DNA of 64,000 nucleotides from Anoxybacter fermentans (lineage in GTDB: Bacteria; Bacillota; Halanaerobiia; DY22613). Location: NCBI RefSeq assembly GCF_003991135.1, contig NZ_CP016379.1:2852001-2916000 (forward strand), read 5' to 3'. The first letter of the stretch is position 1. Every line of letters starts with the position of its first letter. Shown here one piece after another: positions 18,066 through 27,427 of the stretch. The notes under the pieces were generated by a model, which was not told the DNA's origin, did not search any database, and worked only from the letters and a program-made list of their open reading frames with translations. The translations under genes and the position numbers were made by a program.

Positions 18066-19111
18066 TTTAAATACAGTACTCCTTTCCCTTCATATTGGGT
18101 GTTTTTACAGGAATTCTTTGATGTTCTATGCCTACAAATTCATTAGAAATAAACTGGAATCATTATCTGTTCTTATTTTTAGCGTCTTCATCCTTTTAAC
18201 TAACTGTCTCTTTCTCAACGAGTTCTTAAGAACTCTACAGGCATCTTTAGCAGTACATGATAATCCTAAATGATAATCGATTACTGAACGATCAAAAACA
18301 TCTATCAGTGATAACTGAAAGAAAAATTGATCAGTACCATGTATGTAACCATATTTTACATCCATTTCCCAAAGTTGATTTGATGAATCTATCTTATCCC
18401 TTTTTGCTAATCTTCGTGGGTGTTTCTTTTTAACTTTACGCTGTGGTCTTAAGGATATTTAGTTCCTTGCAAAGTCTGTAAACTTTCTTGTGATTGATTT
18501 GAAAGTCATAATCCTGCTGAAGACATACTGTTAATTTACGGTATCTATAAGAGAATCCACCACCTGCAATAAGTTCACACAGCCACTCTTTAACCTGTTC
18601 ATCAGGAACTTTTTCTCCTTTGTTTGTTAAAGAATAACCAGGTATAGGCTTGACTGAAGTTCTTGAGTTATTAGCTTACTTTTTGGTTTTATTGAAATAT
18701 TTTCATAATAAGTTGATGGGGATAAGCCGACAAAGTCGAGAATAAGACAGGCTTTATATCCCTGTTCTATTCATTTTTTAGTTATTGCGACTTTGTCAGC
18801 AGTTGAGGATTTACCATATCTCTGAGATCTCTAAGAATAGCCAACTTTAATTCTTTTTCAGCAAGGAGCTTTTTTAACATATCATTTTCAGTACTTACTT
18901 TTTCTAATCTTTTGATTATTTCTTGATATTGTTTTTCTTTATCTCTGGGAAAAGATTTAGTGGAACCTTTTTTACGATTAGCTTTAATCCAGTTATATAT
19001 TGTATTCTTAGAAGTTTCATGACAACGAACAACCAAAACAACATTACCTACTAATCTACATTCTTCAAGAATTTGTTATTTAAATTCATCAGAATACTTT
19101 TTACACTTCAT
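18066..19111 (-). pseudogene. Degenerate IS3-family insertion sequence (orfA and orfB remnants)
   Basis: orfA starts at ATG 19111 (MKCKKYSDEFK), meets a TAA after 11 codons, then continues in frame with RCHETSKNTIYNWIKANRKK, a helix-turn-helix, and a leucine-zipper-like coil to 18782. orfB survives as separate pieces, including RPQRKVKKKHPRRLAKRDK, LWEMDVKYGYIHGTDQFFFQ, IDVFDRSVIDYHLGL and TDNDSSLF, with a tail HQRIPVKTPNMKGK in a further frame. The integrase-type DDE core is recognisable but broken by several stops. The element is dead. Confidence 0.82.
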
Positions 19112-19525
19112 AATTAAAACCCCCTTTAAATTAATTATATCATTTAAACACAGTTTCTCCAAATTCATTAGGGGCTATATAGTATTCTCGTAACATGCAT
19201 ATTTATAAATAAATCCTTTTTTATACCAAATAGAAGCTTTTAACTCATCTTTATTTAAATACTTTATCCAATCATATATGATAATCTTCTTCTTAAACAT
19301 TATCCTTTAGCTCATTCTTAACTAAGTGTTTTATTGTAAACATTATTAACGTTTATATATCTCCACAAACAGGATATAACTCTCCACTTACACTGTGTAT
19401 TCATTAGTACTTCCTACACAACAACATGAATTAATGTTAAAAATACAATATGGTAAAATATATATAAAAAAATCGAAACTTAATTCTATAGAATTCATAA
19501 TTATCTTGGGAAAGGAATGATCATA
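19112..19525. other. Gap without recognisable genes
   Basis: About 410 AT-rich bases between the IS3 remnant and the DUF3800 gene. I see no coding frame, no repeat shared with the rest of the window and no convincing terminator. Confidence 0.4.
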
Positions 19526-20297
19526 ATGTATATTTCTTATTTTGATGAAACAGAAGATGATGGCTTCCCTAACTATTCATCTAAATTATTTATTTTAACT
19601 AGTATATATATGGAATCAAATTCTTGGAAAAGCAATTTTAAAGAAATAATTGAATTTAGAAGAGAACTAAAAAGATTATTTAACTTTCCAGTAAAGCTAG
19701 AATTTCATACTAAACAATTCCTATGTGATAAAAACCCATATAGAAACTTTAATTGGACTCCTGAACAAAAAGTAAAAATATTACATAAACTTTTTGATTT
19801 AATTTCTACATTAGATTTAAAAGTTATTAATGTGTGTATTAATAAAAAAATATAAACATATAAACACAAACAATTATAATGTTCTTGAAAATGCTTTAAC
19901 CTATGATATTCAAAGAATTGAAAACGATCTAAAGAAAAATCATAATTCAGATTATTTCTTAATAATTAATGATGAAGGTAGATTAGGTAAAATGAGAAAA
20001 ATTCAACGCATAAATTATATTCCCTCTATAATTTTTCTATCCGAAATTGAACTACTTATAGAAGATTCTCTCCCCAAAGCCTCAAAGAATTCCCGTTTTA
20101 TTCAAATATTAGATACAATTTCTTATATAGTATATTTATACTGTTTAGAACACTTCAATAATTCCAGATGGGCCAATAGAGTAAGAAATAAATTGAACTT
20201 TGAAGATGTCATTAATTTATTAGATAAAATAAAAAATAATTCAAATATACAGGCTAGTAGAACCAATTCTTATGGTATTGTACATTACCCTAGATGA
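19526..20297 (+). pseudogene. DUF3800-domain protein gene, split by a frameshift
   Basis: The first frame starts at ATG 19526 (AAAGGA nine bases upstream) with MYISYFDETEDDGF, carrying the N-terminal acidic motif of DUF3800 proteins, and ends at 19855. The second frame, overlapping from 19830, continues with NVLENALTYDIQRIENDLKK, FLIINDEGRLGKMRKIQ and ILDTISYIVYLYCLEHFN. These match the family's conserved DE and the later D of an RNase-H-like fold. The break falls in an A-run near 19843-19851, so a one-base indel explains it. DUF3800 proteins are of uncertain function and are often found near mobile elements. An IS1182 copy begins 14 bases after the stop. Confidence 0.7.
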
Positions 20298-20310
20298 AAG
20301 AAAAAACCAT

Positions 20311-22091
20311 GGGGCTGTCCCAAAAGTAATTGATTACTTTTGGGCATGGCCCCTTTTTTCATTGTTCATTTTAAATTCATTGAAAATTTTTCTGTTAAGA
20401 AAATAAAAACCCATACCTGACATTCTATACTGTTGCCAGTTTAGCCAGGTTATGGGCTATACACAGTAAACCCCATTCAATTTTTACTTTCTCAAGGCCA
20501 CGAAGCAGAAATCTCCGGAATGACCAATTACCTTTGATCCTTCCAAAGACAGATTCCGCTTCAATTGCTCTTTGAGAACGGAGTTTCATACCTTTATCGG
20601 AACAAAGGTTTTCCTTTACCTTTTGCTTATATTCACGTAATTTAAAATTTATTCTTATTACTCGATCACCTTTGGCCCTGGTACAATTTTCTTTTAACTC
20701 ACACTCATCACAATTTTCGCATTTGTAATATCTAATTTGTTTAGTATATCCATTTTCAGTCTTAATTTCTTTTGTCTTACAGTAAATGAGTCTTCTTTGA
20801 ACAGGACAAATAAACTCGTCGTTTTCTTTATCATACGGCCAGTTTTCTACTTTAAATATATCATTTTTAAACTTCTTCTTTTGTTCTTTATGAAAAGTAT
20901 TATACTTAACATAAATATTAGTATTGGCTTTCTCTAAGTAATCATAATTTTCCTCACTACCATAACCTGAATCAGCTATCACATTTTCCGGAATCTTACC
21001 TGTAACTTCTTTTACTTTTTCTAAATGAGGTATTAAGCATCTTGAATCTGCCGGCCTTTGATGAATACTATAACCAACTACAAACTGATTCTCTGTACCT
21101 ATCTGAACATTATATGCGGGCTTCAATTGCCCATTTTTCATGTGGTCTTCTTTCATTCTCATAAAAGTTGCATCAGTATCTGTTTTAGAATAACTGTTTC
21201 GTCCATTTAAAATCTCTTCCTGCTGCTCATATTTTTTCATTCGAGGAAGACATTTATCTTTGAGCTCTTTAACTGTTTTTTTTAACTTCTTATCTTTGGA
21301 GTTCTTTTCTAGACGTTCTTCAAGTTCCTTAATTTTTTCTTCGAGTTTCTTTGAATCTATTTCTTTTCCTTCACCCATCTCCTCCAGGTCATTATCCCCA
21401 TACAATCTATTCTCTTCTTCGTTGGTTTTCTCAATCTCTTTTAAAAGTTCATTAATTTTTGCCCTAAGCCTTGCTTTGTACTTCTTTGTCGCTTTTCTCC
21501 AGACAAAGCTATATTTGTTTGCATTAGCTTCTATTTTTGTACCATCTAAAAAGTAATTCTCTAACTTTACATATCCTTCTTCTATAAGAAGTTCCAATAC
21601 TGATGCAAATACCTCATCAATAACATCTTTCATGATCTCTGATCTGAATCGGTTTATCGTCCGAAAATCAGGTTTATTGTTACCACTAAGCCACATAAAA
21701 TAAATATTTTCCCGAAGTGCCTTGGCAATTCGTCTTGATGAATATATTCTCTGAGTATAGGCATATACTATAACCTTAAGCATCATTTTCGGATGGTAGC
21801 TGCTTCTACCCCCACCTTTATATTTTTCAAGCAGGGGTTCAATATTCATCCTTTCTATAGCTGAATTTACCACCCTTACTAAATGATTTTCAGGAATAAA
21901 CACATCAAAACTCAAAGGCAACATTGTCTGATTCATATTATATTCAATAAATGTCTTTTTATTATGGTTTTTCCTCTTCATATTTATATTTTACCATAAA
22001 AAAAAGGTGTTGTCTTTATAAAAATTTCTGACAACACCTTTCTTTTAATATTTACTTTTGGGGGTTATAAAGGGACTTTTGGGACAGCCCC
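20311..22091 (-). mobile_element. IS1182-family insertion sequence, copy A (intact)
   Basis: 1781 bp with terminal inverted repeats GGGGCTGTCCCAAAAGT and, at the right end, its complement. The left end is itself a hairpin, 20311-20353: the repeat pairs with CTTTTGGGCATGGCCCC and is followed by TTTTTT, a terminator shape. Copy B at 28.2-30.0 kb is almost identical. I found no target duplication at either copy. Confidence 0.9.
20425..21981 (-). CDS. IS1182-family transposase
   Basis: 518 residues. The N-terminal DUF772-type region includes LPLSFDVFIPENHLVRVVNS, YKGGGRSSYHPKMMLKV and FRTINRFRSEI. The DDE core has the first Asp in NYFLDGTKIEANANKYSF, a helical insert rich in Lys and Glu (about residues 185-250), the second Asp in ENVIADSGYGSEENYDYL, and a C-terminal part with CENCDECELKENCTRAKG, a four-cysteine motif, before RAIEAESVFGRIKGNWSF with the catalytic Glu. 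Full length and uninterrupted, so probably active. Confidence 0.92.
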   Translation of the reverse strand: MKRKNHNKKTFIEYNMNQTMLPLSFDVFIPENHLVRVVNSAIERMNIEPLLEKYKGGGRSSYHPKMMLKVIVYAYTQRIYSSRRIAKALRENIYFMWLSGNNKPDFRTINRFRSEIMKDVIDEVFASVLELLIEEGYVKLENYFLDGTKIEANANKYSFVWRKATKKYKARLRAKINELLKEIEKTNEEENRLYGDNDLEEMGEGKEIDSKKLEEKIKELEERLEKNSKDKKLKKTVKELKDKCLPRMKKYEQQEEILNGRNSYSKTDTDATFMRMKEDHMKNGQLKPAYNVQIGTENQFVVGYSIHQRPADSRCLIPHLEKVKEVTGKIPENVIADSGYGSEENYDYLEKANTNIYVKYNTFHKEQKKKFKNDIFKVENWPYDKENDEFICPVQRRLIYCKTKEIKTENGYTKQIRYYKCENCDECELKENCTRAKGDRVIRINFKLREYKQKVKENLCSDKGMKLRSQRAIEAESVFGRIKGNWSFRRFLLRGLEKVKIEWGLLCIAHNLAKLATV

Positions 22092-22256
22092 TTTTATTGA
22101 TCAAACACAACTGACCAAAATATCTTAACCACCACCTACGACACATTCGTGTTTTCAGTGGTTTATTTTTATTAAAGCACGTGTTGATTTTCCTGTCAAG
22201 TAATAATATTTTTTCGTTTTCTGTTTTTTTATTTCTATTAAATCAAAAATTGCCCA

Positions 22257-22736
22257 TTAATAATGATAAGGTTCTCCTTTAATAATCTTAAAAGCCCGAT
22301 ACAACTGTTCTAATAATATTAGCCGTATCATCTGATGGGTAAAAGTCATATGGGAAAATGAGAGTACAAAATCAGCAGCATCTATTACCTTTTGATGTAA
22401 TCCCACAACACCACCAATAACAAAAGTAATTTCACCATGTCCCTGTACCATCAAATTTTGAATATATTTTGCCAGTTCTTCAGAACTCATCGACTTACCC
22501 TGGACTGCTAGCACAATCACATAGGAATTCTCGGGAATCAACTTCAAAATTCTATCAGCTTCTCTCTCTTTAACCCTTTCTAAATCTACACCGCTAGGAT
22601 TAGAAGGAATCTTCTCATCTTTTACTTCCATAATCTTGATCTTTGCATAACGGGATAGACGCTTTAAAAATTCTTCAATTCCGGTTCGGATAAAATTTTC
22701 CTTAATCTTACCTACTGCCACAATATTAATCTTCAT
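22257..22736 (-). CDS. rlmH: 23S rRNA (pseudouridine1915-N3)-methyltransferase RlmH
   Basis: 159 residues from ATG 22736, exactly the usual family length; GAGGTG lies eight bases upstream. A GTG at 22745 is possible but less well placed. The SPOUT fold is clear: MKINIVAVGKIKEN at the start, ENSYVIVLAVQGKSMSSEEL, then the SAM-binding knot ITFVIGGVVGLHQKV and the tail FSHMTFTHQMIRLILLEQLY ending KGEPYHY, all strongly conserved. It methylates pseudouridine 1915 in helix 69 of 23S rRNA on assembled ribosomes. It lies alone between an IS1182 copy and an AT-rich gap. Confidence 0.97.
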   Translation of the reverse strand: MKINIVAVGKIKENFIRTGIEEFLKRLSRYAKIKIMEVKDEKIPSNPSGVDLERVKEREADRILKLIPENSYVIVLAVQGKSMSSEELAKYIQNLMVQGHGEITFVIGGVVGLHQKVIDAADFVLSFSHMTFTHQMIRLILLEQLYRAFKIIKGEPYHY

Positions 22737-22960
22737 CTCCATCACACCTCACCCAACATTTTTTTACTTAGTTTTTCTTCCATCAACTACATCGTCTTTA
22801 AAAAGGAAAGCTTCAGACTTCGTATTTTGCTCATACCAATCATGATAAGGATTACCGCATTGCATTAGTCCAGTTTCAACATTCATAATCAGCTATGTTC
22901 CATAATTTTTAAGACTTGATTTTTTCCTATAAAGTTGGGATTTTTTCTGAAAAAGTAAGG

Positions 22961-23080
22961 AATCCCTCCTATTGGAGTAGTAGATAATAATTAACCAAAC
23001 CTAAACTTACTACACCTAGAACGGAGGGATTTATAAATTATTATTCGTTAACCACTATATAATATCCTCTTAAAATCCCC
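22961..23080. repeat. Second dispersed repeat, copy 1, with a hairpin
   Basis: AATCCCTCC at 22961 pairs with GGAGGGATT at 23023-23031, and an inner stem GGAGTAGTA pairs with TACTACACC with one mismatch. The 3' part, from about 22989 through ATTCGTTAACCACTATATA and ATATCCTCTTAAAATC to about 23078, is closely similar to DNA at 58893-58985. There is no coding capacity. The surrounding gap 22746-23237 shows nothing else. Confidence 0.65.
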
Positions 23081-23237
23081 TACTTTACTTTTAGGCTATT
23101 TTATTGCAAAATAATTTATTACAGCTTTACAGGTAAATATAGTTGATTTATTGACTACCAATAAAAAATATATTATAATATTGAAAATCTTTACTTTATC
23201 ATTAAATTGAAGTGATAAAGGAGGGGATAAGGACCAG

Positions 23238-23337
23238 GAGAGCAGAGCTGAGTATGAGCAGAGTCGAGAAAGTTGGAATTGGAATTGGCTGAGTCTTTAA
23301 TGAGCTAAGTTTAGCTGAGATTAGCTGAGAGGAGTAG
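23238..23337 (+). promoter_or_regulatory. TRAP (MtrB) RNA-binding site in the trpP leader
   Basis: Two clusters of NAG triplets with 2-3 base spacers. The first has GAG at 23238, 23245, 23250, 23256, 23261 and 23266. The second repeats NAGNN every five bases from 23302 to 23334 (GAG, AAG, TAG, GAG, TAG, GAG, GAG) and overlaps the ribosome binding site GAGAGGAG of the trpP gene. An extra GAG lies at 23291. TRAP binds 9-11 such triplets as a ring when tryptophan is abundant. Here it would block ribosome access, as for trpP in Bacillus subtilis. The mtrB gene is not in this window. Confidence 0.85.
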
Positions 23338-23339
23338 AT

Positions 23340-23849
23340 ATGATGAAAATTAAAACTTTAACTGAAATTAGCCTTTTATTGGCAATTGGATTTGTTTTGC
23401 ACACATTATTCCCCCCCATTATTTTTGGAATGAAACCTGATTTTTCACTAGCTATGCTTTTTTCCATAATCATTATTAAACGGGATTTTAAACTGGCTCT
23501 GATAGCTGGCTTGATAACGGGAATATTTACTGCTCTAACTACCAGTTTTCCCGGTGGCCAGATAGCCAATATAGTGGATAAAATTATTACTACTATTATT
23601 ATGACCGTAATTATCCTCAAAATGAATAGGGAGAACTTCATTTTAGTAGGGCTATTTAACTTTATTGGAACCATAATTAGCGGTGTAACCTTTTTAGGGA
23701 CAGCTGCTATAATTTTTGGACTGCCCGGCCCGATGCTGACCCTCATCCTGACAGTAGTTTTACCTACCGCTCTCATCAATACCTTAACTGGAATAATTCT
23801 TTACTCTTCTATTGTACAGAGTAAACGGCTTATCAGGCAGACTAAGTAA
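23340..23849 (+). CDS. trpP: Tryptophan transporter TrpP
   Basis: 169 residues, all membrane segments, with TEISLLLAIGFVLHTLFPPI and FGMKPDFSLAMLFSIII near the N-terminus and ANIVDKIITTIIMTVII in the middle. These are the features of the TrpP (YhaG-like, S-component-like) family of tryptophan permeases. The leader carries a striking TRAP-binding triplet array that reaches into the Shine-Dalgarno sequence, which supports both the substrate and translational control by tryptophan. Two successive ATG codons (23340 and 23343) are candidates; the second is better spaced from AGGAG. A terminator hairpin follows 12 bases after the stop. Single-gene unit. Confidence 0.87.
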   Translation: MMKIKTLTEISLLLAIGFVLHTLFPPIIFGMKPDFSLAMLFSIIIIKRDFKLALIAGLITGIFTALTTSFPGGQIANIVDKIITTIIMTVIILKMNRENFILVGLFNFIGTIISGVTFLGTAAIIFGLPGPMLTLILTVVLPTALINTLTGIILYSSIVQSKRLIRQTK

Positions 23850-23860
23850 ATAAATCTATA

Positions 23861-23910
23861 GGGGCTGTCCCAAAAGAATTAATTACTTTTGAGACAGCCC
23901 CTATTTTGTT
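23861..23910 (+). terminator. trpP terminator identical in form to joined IS1182 ends
   Basis: GGGGCTGTCCCAAAAG pairs with CTTTTGAGACAGCCCC across about nine bases and is followed by TATTTTGTTT. The two stems are the left and right terminal repeats of the IS1182 copies in this window (one base differs), brought together with no IS body. It can terminate trpP transcription. The rest of the gap up to 24204 holds nothing I recognise. Confidence 0.75.
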
Positions 23911-24204
23911 TCATATTTTCAAAGGAATAATTAATTTACTTTTTAGTCCCTTACCACTAATATAAAGTAAATAATTACCACTATTAAAAAGATAACCATG
24001 GATTTATAACTAAAAATAACATATCTACTCTACCTAAATACCTTTATAACCCCTAGCGCATAAGTCAGGGAAGAATCTTTCAGAACAATGGTAAATTCCT
24101 TTGCCCAGGGAAGGATAACTGTTGAATAACCCAGGACAGAATAAAAATACTTAAACCCTAAACAATCCCAGGGATAGGTAGAAAACTTTATTCCTAATAT
24201 TATA

Positions 24205-25359
24205 TCATGAGATTTGATCGGGACGTTCTTTTAATCTAAGAGTTAAATTTAGCTTTTTACCATCTCTAAGTACCACACATTGAACTATATCCCCAATTTT
24301 ATATTTTCTTAATTCTCGAAGGAGCTCTTCCATACTGTCCAGATTTTCACCGCCAAAATTAATTAATATATCGTTTTTCCGCATTCCAGCCAGGTCTGCT
24401 GGACTATCAGGAATTACCCGAAAGATAAAGACTCCTTTATCGACAGAAAGATTCAATCTGGCTTTTAATTCAGGAGTTACTGTACCACCATATATTCCTA
24501 TCCAGGGTCGCTCTATCTTTCCTTTTTTAATCAATTCCTGACCAATTTCCCGAGCAATATTTATCGGGATAGCAAAACCCAATCCCTGAGCTCCTTGAAT
24601 AATGGCTGTATTTATCCCAATTACTTCTCCGTGAATATTAAAAAGGGCACCACCACTGTTTCCGGGATTAATGGCAGCATCGGTCTGAATCAGATCCAGA
24701 AGTTCTGTCCCTTCTCGAATCGGTAAATCCCGGTTTAAAGCACTGATCACGCCCACAGTTACGGTATTTGAAAATCCAAAAGGATTTCCAATAGCAATAG
24801 CCGTATCCCCAACCCGAATCTTATCTGAATCTCCCAATGGAGCAACAGGAAGATCATCTCCATTAACCTTAACCACTGCCAGATCAGTAATGGAATCACG
24901 ACCTAAAACTCTACCCTCAAGTTCTCGTTCTTGACCTGATTGATCAATTAAAAAAACACGAATCTGATCTGCCCCTTCCACTACATGATTATTGGTCAGG
25001 ATATAACCTTTTTTATCAATAATCACACCCGATCCTTCACCTTTAATCTGCTCCTGAGTCTGACCATAAAAAAAGTCATAAGTAATCCGTTCTTTAACTG
25101 TAGTTATTTTAACAACTGAAGAACCCACTTTAGCTACAATATCTGCTATAGGCTCATCTTTCCGTTCCTCAGCAGCATCAACCGGTGGACTTAAGACCTT
25201 AGATTTGGTATCCTGTTCTTCAGGAATTATCGGTACTTCCTTTGCTTCCCGATTGACCACCAGGGGAATACTCCAATAAACTATCCCCCCAAAAATAGTA
25301 ACTATCAAAAGCAGTAAAACCAGATAAACTAATAAACTGGTTTTGAACTCTTTGGCCAT
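24205..25359 (-). CDS. htrA: HtrA/DegP-family membrane-anchored serine protease
   Basis: About 384 residues. One N-terminal transmembrane segment (LLVYLVLLLLIVTIFGGIVY), an acidic/proline linker, then the S1C trypsin-like domain with His in GYILTNNHVVEG, Asp in DSITDLAVVKV and Ser in DAAINPGNSGGALFN. A single PDZ domain follows (about residues 290-375, GVFIFRVIPDSPADLAGMRK). It degrades misfolded proteins outside the membrane. The ATG at 25359 follows GGGTGG by eight bases; a GTG at 25371 also fits. It directly follows walJ on the same strand with a 31-base gap, the same order as the walJ-htrC end of the WalRK operon in bacilli, but walR and walK are not adjacent here. Confidence 0.93.
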   Translation of the reverse strand: MAKEFKTSLLVYLVLLLLIVTIFGGIVYWSIPLVVNREAKEVPIIPEEQDTKSKVLSPPVDAAEERKDEPIADIVAKVGSSVVKITTVKERITYDFFYGQTQEQIKGEGSGVIIDKKGYILTNNHVVEGADQIRVFLIDQSGQERELEGRVLGRDSITDLAVVKVNGDDLPVAPLGDSDKIRVGDTAIAIGNPFGFSNTVTVGVISALNRDLPIREGTELLDLIQTDAAINPGNSGGALFNIHGEVIGINTAIIQGAQGLGFAIPINIAREIGQELIKKGKIERPWIGIYGGTVTPELKARLNLSVDKGVFIFRVIPDSPADLAGMRKNDILINFGGENLDSMEELLRELRKYKIGDIVQCVVLRDGKKLNLTLRLKERPDQIS

Positions 25360-25390
25360 CTTTCTCACCACCCTTAAGATTAGATAAATA

Positions 25391-26191
25391 TCAACCGGCT
25401 TTGAATAAAGCCGTAGGTCGATCTCTGTATGTATATTCTATTCTGATATCATAATTCAAACATAATCCATGATCTTCAATGGTGTTTTTAACTGTCAAAA
25501 AAGCTAACTCCGGAATATTATTATCTTTACTTAAATGGGCTAAATATATACACGGAGTACAGTTTTCAGCTAATTTAACCACACAGGCTCCAGCATCGTC
25601 ATTAGAAAGATGGCCCACATTGCTCATAATTCGTTTTTTTAATGACCATGGATAAGGCCCCATTTTTAACATTTCAAGATCATGATTTGACTCCAATATA
25701 ACATGATCTACACCTTTTAAAGCCTGAAGCACCTCTTCAGTAACATATCCCATATCTGTCGCAATTCCCAATTGAGCTTTACCTGACCTGATCACATAAC
25801 CCACCGGATCTGCTGCATCATGAGAAATTGAAAAGGGCTGAATATCCATGCTTCCAAAAGAAAATGGCCCATCAAATATTTTACAGTTGGCCTCTGGAAT
25901 CTTACCTAAATCTTTAGCTGCTGCTAACCAGGTTCCTTCATTGGCAAAAATGGGAATATTAAAACGCCGGGAGAGAACTCCCGCACCTCGGATATGGTCC
26001 ACATGCTCATGGGTAAGTAAGATGGCATCAATCTCTTCTCCACCAACACCTACTTTACTCAAAAATTCCAAAATCCTTTTTCCACTTAAACCTGCATCAA
26101 TTAAAATTTTATTTTGCTCTGTACTCACCAGAATTGAATTACCTGAACTACCACTGGCAAGTATAGAAAATTGCAGTGAAATTTTCACCAT
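25391..26191 (-). CDS. walJ: MBL-fold metallohydrolase, WalJ/YycJ type
   Basis: 266 residues. It begins LQFSILASGSSGNSILVST, highly typical of YycJ/WalJ proteins, and carries the metal-binding HxHxDH as LLTHEHVDHIRGAG, a further His in FSISHDAADPVGY and the C-terminal LAHLSKDNNIPELA. The family is linked to cell-wall control and DNA processing fidelity, with nuclease-like ancestry; the exact substrate is unsettled. The start is uncertain: ATG 26191 lies directly after AAAGGAG, which is too close, and a nearby GTG does no better. It probably shares a transcript with htrA downstream. Confidence 0.9.
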   Translation of the reverse strand: MVKISLQFSILASGSSGNSILVSTEQNKILIDAGLSGKRILEFLSKVGVGGEEIDAILLTHEHVDHIRGAGVLSRRFNIPIFANEGTWLAAAKDLGKIPEANCKIFDGPFSFGSMDIQPFSISHDAADPVGYVIRSGKAQLGIATDMGYVTEEVLQALKGVDHVILESNHDLEMLKMGPYPWSLKKRIMSNVGHLSNDDAGACVVKLAENCTPCIYLAHLSKDNNIPELAFLTVKNTIEDHGLCLNYDIRIEYTYRDRPTALFKAG

Positions 26192-26349
26192 CTCCTTTAA
26201 ATCTTTAATATATCCTATATATTAGTGACTCCATATTCTATCTCCTGCCTTGATTAATAAAATTTACGCAAAATCTCCCCTATATGCAGGATTTACACCC
26301 TTTCTGCACGAAATTTTCTAAAGAGAACCAGTTTGGGAGGTAGGAAAAT

Positions 26350-27399
26350 ATGAGAAATTTAATTCGGGTACTAATTGCTGATGACTCTGCTTTTATGCGT
26401 CGAGTCATTTCCGATCTGATTAATTCTGACCCTGAATTGCAAGTCATTGCTACTGCCCGGAATGGGGTAGAAGCATTGGAGCTTATAAAAAAATTAGATC
26501 CAGATGTAGTTACTCTGGACATTGAAATGCCAAAATTAAATGGTTTTGAAACATTAAAAGAGATAATGCGAATTTCTCCAAAACCAGTGGTAATGATCAG
26601 TCATTTAACCCAGGAAGGAGCAACTACTACTTTAAATTGTCTGGAAGCAGGTGCTATGGATTTTATTCCTAAGCCTTCTGGGTCTATCTCTTTAGACTTT
26701 GCCCAGGTAGCAAAAGATTTAACAGAAAAAATAAAAATGGCCTATTACAATTTCAAACCAGCCAAAGTCACTCTTCGGTCAAAATCACATAGAACTATAA
26801 TTCCCACCTCTTCTTTCTCCGGAGTACGAAAAGATATGGTAGTTGCAATTGGTACATCCTCTGGAGGACCACGGGCCTTAAAAGAAATAATTCCCTTACT
26901 TCCTGCAAATTTTCCTGCAGGAATAGTTATTGTCCAGCATATGCCTCCAGGCTTTACCCGTTCTCTCGCCGAACGGTTGAACAATGAGTCTAAAATTCGG
27001 GTCAAAGAAGCAGAAGAAGGAGACCGGATTGAACCAGGTCTTGCCCTTCTGGCCCCCGGGAATTATCACCTGGAAATTGAAGCCGGCGGCATTGTTCGCC
27101 TAAATCAAAAACCTCCCCTCTGGGGAGTCCGGCCATGTGTAGATTATATGATGGAAACCATCGCTCCTTTATACGGCGAACGGGTTATTGGAGTTATCCT
27201 TACCGGAATGGGTCGCGATGGTGCTAATGGTATGGCAGCTATTAAACATTATGGAGGACAGACTATTGCCCAGGACGAAGAGACCTGTTTAGTATATGGC
27301 ATGCCCCGTGCAGTTATTGAACGGGGGTTGGCAGATTATATCTTACCACTACATCAAATACCCCATAAGATTGTCCAATTACTCAATCAGAAACGTTAA
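26350..27399 (+). CDS. cheB: Chemotaxis response regulator protein-glutamate methylesterase CheB
   Basis: 349 residues in two domains. The receiver domain (1-125) has the acidic pair ADDSAFMRR, phospho-acceptor Asp57 in VVTLDIEMPKLNG and the Lys in DFIPKPSG. The C-terminal methylesterase/deamidase has Ser in VAIGTSSGGPRAL, His in VIVQHMPPGFT and Asp in LTGMGRDGANGM, the complete catalytic triad. It removes methyl groups from chemoreceptor glutamates when phosphorylated by CheA. The ATG has GGGAGG at good spacing. It is followed by cheR 28 bases later, so the two adaptation enzymes form a small operon apart from other che genes. Confidence 0.97.
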   Translation: MRNLIRVLIADDSAFMRRVISDLINSDPELQVIATARNGVEALELIKKLDPDVVTLDIEMPKLNGFETLKEIMRISPKPVVMISHLTQEGATTTLNCLEAGAMDFIPKPSGSISLDFAQVAKDLTEKIKMAYYNFKPAKVTLRSKSHRTIIPTSSFSGVRKDMVVAIGTSSGGPRALKEIIPLLPANFPAGIVIVQHMPPGFTRSLAERLNNESKIRVKEAEEGDRIEPGLALLAPGNYHLEIEAGGIVRLNQKPPLWGVRPCVDYMMETIAPLYGERVIGVILTGMGRDGANGMAAIKHYGGQTIAQDEETCLVYGMPRAVIERGLADYILPLHQIPHKIVQLLNQKR

Positions 27400-27427
27400 A
27401 ATTTTAACAAAAGGAGACGAACCAACC

